The notes under the pieces: model-generated | The model's input: the letters and a program-made list of their open reading frames with translations, nothing else | Told to the model about the DNA's origin: nothing | Databases searched by the model: none | Assembly (NCBI GenBank): GCA_963680875.1 | Contig: OY804584.1 | Coordinates: 95,376,031 to 95,440,030, forward strand | DNA length: 64,000 nucleotides | Source of the DNA: Bathymodiolus brooksi | Taxonomy: Eukaryota > Mollusca > Bivalvia > Mytilida > Modiolidae | Direction of reading: 5' to 3' | Translations under genes and position numbers: made by a program | Shown here: positions 42,901 through 54,900 of the stretch, in pieces | How the letters are laid out: every line of letters begins with the position of its first letter | How positions within the stretch are numbered: the stretch's first letter is position 1

Positions 42901-45900
42901 TATGCCTTTTGGGTGATAGTAAGTAACATTCTAAATGTAAAAGAAATTTTGAAGATATAGTTAATAGAACAAAAGATATATCCAAATCATTAAGAGGAGT
43001 GATAGGTCAATCACAGTGATTTATCATGCTATGATTAAGGTTAGAATGGATTTCAAACAATAAAACATTTATGATTTATAATGTAAAATGCTGAACGACA
43101 TGGGACGACTTCTATTCTTGTTTTGACCATAAAAAATGTAGTGAAGCCCATAAAAATACTTCTTCTGTCATCCAGGTTACCTGGTAGTATATCTAAGTCT
43201 AGTTATCACCAATTCAATAGTGACATAAAAATACTTCTTCATCCAGGTCACCTGGTAGTATATCTTCATCCAGGTCACCTGGTAGTATATCTAAGACTAG
43301 TTATCACCAATTTAATAGTGACATAAAAAAGTGACCGAATAAAGATGACAACAACTCAAGATAGAAATATTGTACCTTTGAGACTCATGTTTGGTAACCT
43401 CCAGCCGTTCAAACCCCCAAAATCAATCAGAACCTTTATTCTATGCAAATGATTGTTGTGTTAAAATTTCTGAAGGTCAAACAGAAAAGAATCAATATTA
43501 CGGTCAGAAAAATATTCTGTCTACAGACGGAAAATGACGATAATGAACAAGAAAACAAAACAAAGAAACAAAACAAAAAAGAGAGAACTGACTAATTATC
43601 TTACCATCTCTGTTGTTGTTCATTTCAACCTGGTATTTAACATCACTCTGAAGATCTAATGCAGCAAAGCCACCAAATACTGTTGCCGACATAGGATTAT
43701 TATTTTTGTCATGAGCTTTCACCGTCCTGGTCTGTAGAGTAAATATTTTTGATCCTGAGTTTTTATCATTTAGATTCAATAAGGTATATTCTCCTATACC
43801 ATTGTATGTGTAATCAAAACCATCCAGAGTTTTAAAATGAGGGTCACCAGCAACCAAACCTTTAAAAAAAAATCAAATGCATATGTGTATTTTTTTATGA
43901 TTGCTATGGATTACCAATATGCTTTCATTGACAATTTAAACATGATAATGTTAGTATCTACAATATTTTAGCTATATCATGTAGGCCAGTTTATTGATGA
44001 TGAAGGTAACAGGATATTTACTATCAGAAATCTTCCGTAAGTAACTGACAAATGTTGCAAAAAAAGTATGGAGATATGATTGAGAACACACAAACCATGC
44101 AAGATATGGCCTCACTGCCAAATCATAAGCAAATCCAGTGGTTGGGATCCAGGACCCTCCTATCTGTATTTGATTTCAACTTACAGGGATTTTTGGACTA
44201 ATTTTTGGTTGGGTCCCCATTTATATAGCTTAAAATGAAAATCCCTTTTTCTGAAAGTATGGAACTGTATCTGCATGGCATAGGCAAAAGTAAATTTACT
44301 TCATATAATATTCAACATTTCAAAAGTTGAGCCATGTGACAACATGTGCAACATTGCCAATTTCTACCATATACAAGTAAGGGATGTTTGTCTCTGCTAA
44401 TGGACCGGGACAGATGCCAACATGATCCAATTAAAAGTACTCAAAATATTTATATCTTACCTAATTCAGGAGCTATATAACCTCTACAGTCACTAGAATA
44501 TCTCTCTCCAAAAAACAGGCTACACAGACCAGCCTTTACACAACAGTTCTCAAATGGTTGAATGTCAAATTCTTGGTTATTAAAGGTATTGTTTAATGGA
44601 TGGTACAACATCAGGTAACCACTGTCTGCCGTGTTCCTCAATAAAGATGAGGTCACATTTGAATAACAACATTTCTGTAAAAATTCAAGAGTAAATTGGT
44701 AGTGTGAGTATTACAAATTTTGGGTAAAACAAGAGGTTCACATGAGCCTGTATCGCTCACCTACTAGAGAAGATATGAACTATAGTATATCCTAGAATAG
44801 GTTGAATTTTGATGATCAAGGACTTGAACCCATTTATACATTTTTTAGTAATGATGGCCATCTTTAACTGTGGGCAGACCTGTCAGGCATAATTTGTTGA
44901 AAAGGACCAAACTATGTTTCTTCTAGCCAAATTTTGCTAAAATTGGCCCTGTTGTTTCAGAGATGTGAGTGAGTGAGTGAGTGAGTGGTTATTGTTTAAT
45001 GTCAAATGAACAATTTTGCAACTATATCATGAAGAGAACAAGTCATAGTCGATGAGATGATGATGTCTGCTTTGTAGTAGACCAACACGCTTAGTTGGAT
45101 TTTTATAGCGTTAGTTCACTGAAACAATACATCTATACCAATCAGTGTGTTTTATCTGGAACAAAGTATTCAACCCAAAAGATATTATCACATCAACTAT
45201 TCAGTACAAATTGATCAGTGGTTCTGCTGGAGAAAATTCTTTTCATGTTCTACATTATCAGAACTAGGTGTTCTAGCACCAATACTGAGCATAGAACATG
45301 GTAACAATATCAGCTATATAGTTACTTACTCCGACTCCAGTTTTTATTAACGAATAATGCTGAATTTAATATGGCAATACAGCCAACTATCTGGTTGATT
45401 ACTCAGTTGTTGTAAGCCGAATATATTGAGCATACAACATGGCAACACATCCAACTATCTAGTTACTAACCCTGACTCCAGTTGTTACTAAAGGAGCATA
45501 CTGAGTATAGAAACAGTTGGTTGCATCTTCCTGGTAGAACTGTGGATCATATTGTGCCTGTTTTATGTTACACGGACATTCTTTTAGAACCCCATTATAA
45601 ACATTTAATATACTGCTCTGTTGTTGAGCTAAAGTACTTGACCATTCATAACAAAGCTGAGCATAATTAACACTTGTAGTGGTACAGGTATCTACACGAT
45701 ACAACCAGAGACCATTCAATGGAGTTCCTAGGAAAATGCAAATTAAAAGTTAATTCTTAATAGTAAAACAATTAGATGCATACAGTACATATGTAACAGC
45801 ACGTTCTTTCCACCAGTGTATTCTTTCCAGAGGACAAGTTACACTAGTGTATAATTTCCAGAGGAATTATTGCACTAGGTTATTTTTTCCATGCTTAGTG

Positions 45901-48900
45901 TAAATTATCCTTTGTTTAATTGTGTATCCAAAACACTCTTAAAAGGGATTTTTGTAGGGGGACTATAAAAAAAATGGGGCATGGGCTTATTGGGGGGTTA
46001 AAAAATATTGAAGTGATTATTTCAAAATGAATTGTTATGTGGAAATTATACACTACTATAATTTATGCTGGAAAAAATTACATAGTGCAGTTATTCTTCA
46101 AGGAAATACTACACTACCTTAAGTGTCATCTAATATTATAGATGTGATAATAAATTGTATATCAATTTATGCAAAATCATTTAAATATTTATCAATTCAA
46201 ACAATAAATAGTTCATTCATAATACTTTACAGCTTTGAACAGTTGAGTCCATATATGTCAAAGACAATAATATTCATAAATACTAGATTGTTTCATTTTT
46301 CTACTCCGTTTTACAGGCGCTCGTGGCACAGACTTACCACCCCCCTTAAATTTTCTATATAGGGTCGACACATGCAATTTTATGTTAGCATAAGATTGTA
46401 TGAATATTGACACGAACAAGTTAAAATAAGGAAAAAGAGATGAAATAATAAAGAAATAAAGAAATTTTATTGAAAATAAATTTGTAAACAGAAAGTTAGA
46501 AAAAAAGGGGGGTGGTAAGTCCGTGTCACGAGTGCCTGTGCTCTGTTTTGGTCTACTTGAGGTCTCTTTGGTAATGGGTTGTAACATCTCCTCTAATCCA
46601 ATGTCGAAATTCGTATTATCATCACATTCAGCTCCTAAATCAATCCTCCTGCTCCATATTTTAATATTTAAAACTTTTTCATTATAATATTAGAATAAAT
46701 TGATGAGATGCTATTAAATAATACGCACGGGTGACAACAATAGGAAAACCGGATTAGAGTGATTAGCGCGTTTATAAACATGTGTGTTAATCATAATAAA
46801 CACAACTTACCTGTGTTTTTTAAAGTTCGCACTATTTATGGAAAGACAACACTAGTGTAAATTTTCTCATCGGAAATTCTATACACCGGAATAAAAGTAC
46901 GCTTACATGTACACCTAGTTTGGATATCTTATAAAAGGCAGGAACTGCTTGCCTTTCGGAGCACTCTTGTTTTTTGGTGGGGTCTGTGTTGCTCATCAGT
47001 TTAGTTTTCTGTGTTGTGGTTGCTTTGTCCTGTGTCTTGTGTACTCAATGTTGCCAGTACCTCTGGATTGTCCATTCTCAATTGCACCTTCGTTTATTTA
47101 CATAAAATGCTTAAGTTTCTATATCATATATTCTTAGAATGGAATTATATTAAGCTATTGGTTGTGGCCAGGTTTAGAAAAAAATGAATAATCTATATCG
47201 TGTCAGGTGCATGGGTATATATATATTTTAAATTTGAATACATAAATATAAGCTTAATAGGGCATCTTTAGTACAAGAACATGTCTTCGATGGAGAACTT
47301 TTTTTTTATATTTAAGAAAAGATATCTCAAGTGAGTGATTATTGTTCAACACCAAAGTGAGCAAACATCAGCTACACATAACTGACACAGCCGTTCATCA
47401 GTAGATATATCGCTCATTTCGGACACATTATCATGATTCTGACCCAACAACTCTTTCCTCTTAATCTTTTATGCTGCATGCTTAACGGAAAAGTAACCAA
47501 TACAAATTTCACATACTTTGGTTTTACTCTACTGGCAATCAAATGCATGTTCTATTGCACCCAAGGTGCACACGCTATCCATTTCAACACCAATGCAGCT
47601 TAGTTACCATTTGATGAGATAATGATGATTTGTATGTTTTGTACTAGACCAATACGGTAATTTTGGATTGTTATAGTGCTAGATCAATGAAAGAACATTT
47701 TTCTGTGCGTAGATACATTGCTCCATTATGACACATTGTCATGTGATTCCAAGGCAGCCACTCATTGCTATTAATCCCTAGTACTGCACACTTAATGGAG
47801 AAGTAACCAAAGCCAATTTAATAAACTTTGGTTTGACTAGGTCGACCGAACGTACATTCTACCGCACCACAGACAAGCACGAAAATCATTACATTTGGAG
47901 AAGTAACCATTACAATTTTCACAGACATTGGTTTCACTCTACCTTCGATCGAGCGCACATTCTTCAGCACTATAGACGAGTACGATAACTATAACACCGA
48001 TGAGACCGTTTCAACAAATAAACATAACAAGATACCTATACTTACGGCTATTAGAGGAACTACCAATTACTGTGGGGAAAGAATAATCCAGTGATGCCGG
48101 GTGATTATGGAAGCCTCCAGACTCACTACATTGCCATGATGACAAAATTGGTTGAAAAATTGTTGATGCCCAGGTGATACTTCCGTAGAGAAAACCTGTG
48201 AATGTAAGTGACCCGTCTGATACCAGGATCAATTGCACTGTTGCATTCTGTAAAAAAAAGTTACAGCAAAATAAAATAAATGAAACAGTATTTTAAATCA
48301 CAATTTTCAAATATATAATATTTTGTGCAACACCAGGTGATACTTCCGTAGAGAAAACCTGTGAATGTAAGTGACCCGTCTGATACCAGGATCAATTGCA
48401 CTGTTGCATTCGGTAAAAAAAAGTTACAGCAAAATAAAATAAATGAAACAGTATTTTAAATCACAATTTTCAAATATATAATATTTTGTGCAATTTGATC
48501 AAGGATTTATATCCTTGATTTGATATAAGAAAGTTTTAACACTATTATCTGGAACTGCCTACCCTTCCTGAGCACTTGAATTAACCCCCGATTTTTAGTG
48601 GCATTTGCATTGCTAAATTTTTAATTTTCAGCGTAGTATTTTCCAGAAAATTGTATGTCTTTTCACCATTTTTCTTTTAGCCAATAAATTGTCATTAATA
48701 AACTTAAATAAGCAGACTTAACAAACCGTTCACTGATGGAATAATACAGGCAGACTTACAGTTAAAATTATTTAAGCAGACTTACCCCACCGCTCAATGC
48801 TGGATTAATATAAGCAGACGGTTCCGGGTCCATACACCCTAATGCACGTTCGCCCTGGGTCCGTTCGCTCACTGGTAAATTAATATAAGCAGACGGTTCC

Positions 48901-51900
48901 GGGTCCGTTCGCCCTAATGCACGTTCGCTCACTGGTAAATTAATATAAGAAGACTTACCGAACCGCTAACTAGTGGATTAGGATGCACATTCTCCCATGT
49001 CACCTTCAAAGCCGTGTTTGGTACAAAGTTGACAACCTGATTACTATCATGGAAATTAGCCTGTATGAATGATTGGACAGTTGTAAGGAACACCATTGTT
49101 GTAGCATCCGGGTCATAACGGTTATATAGATGGTACCATACATGTGTGTCTGCATTTGTTGAAACATCCGTCCAGAATGGCGCCAGCATTTTGACTCCAT
49201 TGGTATACGTTGAAGGAAATAATCTTGGTATATTTGAGGAATACTGTGAGTCAAGAGTTATATATCCGTTGGAGTAAATCTGTACAATAAAATAAACTAT
49301 AGGCTACAGATTATTCAGGGTAACATGGAATGTACCATCCCAATTTGAAACCAATGCCTCCAAAATTCCCTTTAGAACCCCAATGTAAAAGTGTGCCAGT
49401 CAATATTTGCACATTAAGATACCAGCTTTACAAAAACATCAGGTATGATGATTTATAAATTAAGTACAAATAAAACATTAAAATTAAGCAACACGTATCA
49501 TATATCATATATTTTTGTTTCCATGGCAATGAGTCATTTGAAAATCTAAAAAAAAAAACATTATTTCAACTATTTCCTTTATTTCTAAATTTAAAGAGCA
49601 CCCATAAACATTAACCAACAAATAAAAGGTTCGTAGAATTTTTTGAATGCCAATGCAATTAAATACAAAAATTGGTCATGTAGGATGAAATCATCCATTT
49701 TTGTTAAGGTCTCATAAACATATTTATTGTCAAGTTTGGTTCCAATTGGCCCAAAAGTATACAGACAAGTGATAAAAATAGCTCACCTTTGGGTCAGATG
49801 CGTCAAGACAGACTTAATCTTATCATTACTTACATATACTTGATTTGATATTTGACAGTTACAGGTGAATCCTATTGGGTTATTTATTGTCGCCACCAAG
49901 ACGTCATCACCTATCTGGCCTTCTTCATCAGACACAGAAGTTCCAAATGAAATCAATTCTACAAATAAATCAACTTTAAATCGGCTTTAAATAATTCTCC
50001 CATGTCATGCTTTATGTTCATTTTAACATGGAGAGGCATTATACTTGTCGATATTTTAAACAGAGCGATAGCGAGGTGTAAAATTTAGAGAAATATAATG
50101 CACCATGTTAAAATGAGCATAAAAAATTACTTTGGAGAATTATTTTGATTCTAATAGGGCATTTACAGTAATTTTGTATATCAATGCAGCTAATCTCGTT
50201 AAGATTAGCATTCCAAAGACATTTTTGGTCTGTAATTTAATTTAAACAATATTTATTTAGAAAATAATCAGAATATACAGTACATCAAACATAGTAAATA
50301 CAGACAGGATTCAGAAACAAGCAATTATTGCTTTTATAAATCTGTCTCCATGTACATCTCCAACCCACGTTAAAGCTCAAAACACATTCTGTCTTCCATG
50401 AAGTATAGCTTAGTTATTTATGAGTTATGAGGAATGGTCTTTAATTCTGTTCAGTGTTATCGCAGAATGATCAGATATTGGTTACCGACAATGAGATAGA
50501 CTGAGTATTTGAGTATTGACAAAAGCTTTATCTCATTCTAGATCTAGTAAATTAAGTGAGTGAGTGATTGTTGTTTAATGCCAAATGAACAATTTTTCAG
50601 CTAAATCATGGCGAGAACAGGTTAAATAAGATAATGATTTCTGCTTTGTACTAGATCAACACACTTGGTTGAGACTTTCAAAGTGCTAGCTCACTGAAAC
50701 AACAGTCATCGGATAGATATGTAGCTTCACTCGGACACAATAACCTGATTCTGAGTCAACAAGTCTTTGTACTTTTTTATGTGTACTTAGCAGAGAAGCA
50801 ACAAATACTAAATTTAGACTTTGGTTTGATCTGACTGTGGCTCGAAACCATGATCGTCAACACTCGAGGCTAACACACAAACTATTACTCCACTGGTGTG
50901 GTTCTCTAGCAAATTAAAACATAATACAAGAACGCGTACTTCAAAAAGTAATAGTATAAAAATTACACATGGATGAACAGTGCCGCAATTCTAATTATGG
51001 TGTTGTGACTTACCAAGAAGTTATATTTATGGATTACTCCTGCTGAAGTTGTCTATCATTCCAATAATTGTTCAACTATACTGATTTTCAAATAAATAGT
51101 TTTCGGGTGTCTTGTGAGAAGCAGGAACTAAATACCATTCATGAACACCTGGGTCTGTCTCATCTTTTAAGTTTTCTTAGGTTAGGTTTTATAGTGCTTA
51201 ACGCCACTTTCAACAATATTTCAGTTATATCGTGGCAGTTTTTAAGTTTTCTGTGTTATATTGTGTTTTTTTGTTTTGCTTGTCATCTTCCTGCATCTTG
51301 TAAGATCAATTTAGCCAGTGTTTCTAGATTACAATATCTTGATTACACCTGCAGTTTTCTATTATGTTAGGGGCAGTCATGGTTGTTATCGCATGGTAGT
51401 TGGATTTATAACTACCTATGCAATCATTGCCTATCACCAGATCAGCTGAGGTGTACTCTTTACAACATTATGTAATAAAGTTTGTCAGTGACTTGCGACA
51501 GGTCAGTGGTTTTCTTTGAGTATCATCCACCAATAAAACTGACTGCCACGACAAAGCTGAAATATTGTTGAAAGTGGCATGAAACACCATAAATCTGTAT
51601 CTCTCTTATGTTCATTATTTACCTATATCAACCAGTTGGGATTCAGTTGTAACTGATAATTCAGTCGCTGTTGTGGATGACGATTGTGTTGTTGTTGCTT
51701 CAGCAGCAGTTGTAGAAATTTCTACAGTGGTAGTAGGTTCTATAGTTGTAATCGGTTCTACAGTTGTAGTAGGTTCTACAGTTGTGGTAGGTTCTACAGT
51801 TGTAGTAGGTTCTACAGTTGTGGTAAGTTCTACAGTTGTAGTAGGTTCTACAGTTGTAGTAAGTTCTACAGTTGTAGTAGGTTCTACAGTTGTAGTAGGT

Positions 51901-54900
51901 TCTACAGTTGTAGTAGGTTCTACAGTTGTGGATGGTTCTACAGTTGTAGTAGGTTCTACAGTTGTAGTAGGTTCTACAGTTGTAGTAGGGTCTACAGTTG
52001 TGATAGGTTCTACAGTTGTAGTAGGTTCTACAGTTGTGGTAGGTTCTACAGTTGTAGTAGGTTCTACAGTGGTGGTAAGTTCTACAGTTGTAGTAGGTTC
52101 TACAGTTGTAGTAGGTTCTACAGTTGTAGTAGGTTCTACAGTTGTAGTAGGTTCTACAGTTGTGGATGGTTCTACAGTAGTGGTAGGTTCTACAGTTGTA
52201 GTATGTTCTACTGTTGTGGTAGGTTCTACAGTTGTAGTAGGTTCTACAGTTGTGGTAGGTTCTACAGTTGTAGTAGGTTCTACAGTTGTGGTAGGTTCTA
52301 CAGTTGTGGTAGGTTCTACAGTTGTGGTAGGTTCTACAGTTGTAGTAGGTTCTACAGTTGTAGTAGATTCTACAGTTGTGGTATGTTCTACAGTTGTAGT
52401 AGGTTCTACTGTTGTAGTAGGCTCTACAGTTGTGGTAGGTTCTACAGTTGTGGTAGGTTCTACAGTTGTAGTAAGTTCTACAGTTGTGGTAGGTTCTACA
52501 GTTGTGGTAGGTTCTACAGTTGTAGTAGGTTCTACAGTTGTAGTAGGTTCTACAGTTGTGGTAGGTTCTACAGTTGTGGTAGGTTCTACAGTTGTGGTAG
52601 GTTCTACAGTTGTGGTAGGTTCTACATTTGTAGTAGGTTCTACAGTTGTGGTAGGTTCTACAGTTGTGGTAGGCTCTACAGTTGTGGTAGGTTCTACAGT
52701 TGTAGTAGGTTCTACAGTTGTAGTAGGTTCTACAGTTGTGGTAGGTTCTACAGTTGTGGTAGGTTCTACAGTTGTAGTAGGTTCTACAGTTGTAGTAGGT
52801 TCTACTGTTGTGGTAGGTTCTACAGTTGTAGTAGGTTCTACAGTTGTGGTAGGTTCTACAGTTGTGGTAGGTTCTACAGTTGTGGTAGGTTCTACAGTTG
52901 TGGTAGGTTCTACAGTTGTAGTAGGTTCTACAGATGTAGTAGGTTCTACAGTTGTGGTAAGTTCTACAGTTGTAGTAGGTTCTACAGTTGTGGTATGTTC
53001 TACAGTTGTAGTAGGTTCTACAGTTGTAGTAGGTTCTACAGTTGTGGTAGGTTCAACAGTTGTGGTATGTTCTACACTTGTAGTAGGTTCTACAGTTGTA
53101 GTAGGTTCTACAGTTGTAGTAGGTTCTACAGTTGTAGTATGTTCTACAGTACTAGTAGGTTCTACAGTTGTGGTAGGTTCTACAGTTGTAGTAGGGTCTA
53201 CAGTTGTGGTAGGTTCTACAGTTGTATTAGGGTCTACAGTTGTAGTAGGTCCTACAGTTGTAGTAGGTTCTACAGTTGTATTAGGGTCTACAGTTGTAGT
53301 AGGTCCTACAGTTGTAGTAGGTCCTACAGTTGTAGTAGGTTCTACAGTTGTAGTAGGTTCTACCGTTGTAGTAGGTTCTACAGTTGTAGTAGATTCTACA
53401 GTTGTGGTATGTTCTACAGTTGTAGTAGGTTCTACTGTTGTAGTAGGCTCTACAGTTGTGGTAGGTTCTACAGTTGTGGTAGGTTCTACAGTTGTAGTAA
53501 GTTCTACAGTTGTGGTAGGTTCTACAGTTGTAGTAGGTTCTACAGTTGTAGTAGGTTCTACAGTTGTGGTAGGTTCTACAGTTGTAGTAGGTTCTACAGT
53601 TGTGGTAGGTTCTACAGTTGTGGTAGGCTCTACAGTTGTGGTAGGTTCTACAGTTGTAGTAGGTTCTACAGTTGTAGTAGGTTCTACAGTTGTGGTAGGT
53701 TCTACAGTTGTGGTAGGTTCTACAGTTGTAGTAGGTTCTACAGTTGTAGTAGGTTCTACAGTTGTGGTAGGTTCTACAGTTGTGGTATGTTCTACAGTTG
53801 TAGTAGGTTCTACAGTTGTAGTAGGTTCTACAGTTGTGGTAGGTTCTACAGTTGTGGTAGGTTCTACAGTTGTAGTAGGTTCTACAGTTGTGGTAGGTTC
53901 TACAGTTGTGGTAGGCTCTACAGTTGTGGTAGGTTCTACAGTTGCAGTAGGTTCTACAGTTGTAGTAGGCTCTACAGTTGTGGTAGGTTCTACAGTTGTG
54001 GTATGTTCTACAGTTGTAGTAGGTTCTACAGTTGTGGTAGGTTCTACTGTTGTGGTAGGTTCTACAGTTGTAGTAGGTTCTACAGTTGTGGTAGGCTCTA
54101 CAGTTGTGGTAGGTTCTACAGTTGTGGTAGGTTCTACAGTTGTAGTAGGTTCTACAGTTGTGGTAGGTTCTACAGTTGTGGTAAGTTCTACAGTTGTGGT
54201 AGGTTCTACAGTTGTAGTAGGTTCTACAGTTGTGGTAGGTTCTACAGTTGTAGTAGGTTCTACAGTTGTAGTAGGTTCTACAGTTGTGGTAGGTTCTACA
54301 GTTGTGGTAGGTTCTACTGTTGTGGTAGGTTCTACAGTTGTAGTAGGTTCTACAGTTGTAGTAGGTTTTACAGTTGTGGTAGGTTCTACAGTTGTGGTAG
54401 GTTCTACAGTTGTAGTAGGTTCTACAGTTGTAGTAGGTTCTACAGTTGTGGTATGTTCTACAGTTGTAGTAGGTTCTACAGTTGTGGTAGGCTCCACAGT
54501 TGTGGTATGTTCTACAGTTGTAGTAGGTTCTACAGTTGTAGTAGGTTCTACTGTTGTGGTAGGTTCTACAGTTGTGGTAAGTTCTACAGTTGTAGTAGGT
54601 TCTACAGCTGTGGTATGTTCTACAGTTGTGGTATGTTCTACAGTTGTGGTATGTTCTACAGTTGTAGTAGGTTCTATAGTTGTAGTAGGTTCTACAGTTG
54701 TGGTATGTTCTACAATTGTGGTAGGTTCTACTGTTGTGGTAGGTTCTACAGTTGTAGTAGGTTCTACAGTTGTAGTAGGTTCTACAGTTGTGGTAGGTTC
54801 TACAGTTGTGGTAGGTTCTACAGTTGTGGTAGGTTCTACAGTTGTAGTAGGTTCTACAGTTGTAGTAGGTTCTACAGTTGTGGTAAGTTCTACAGTTGTA

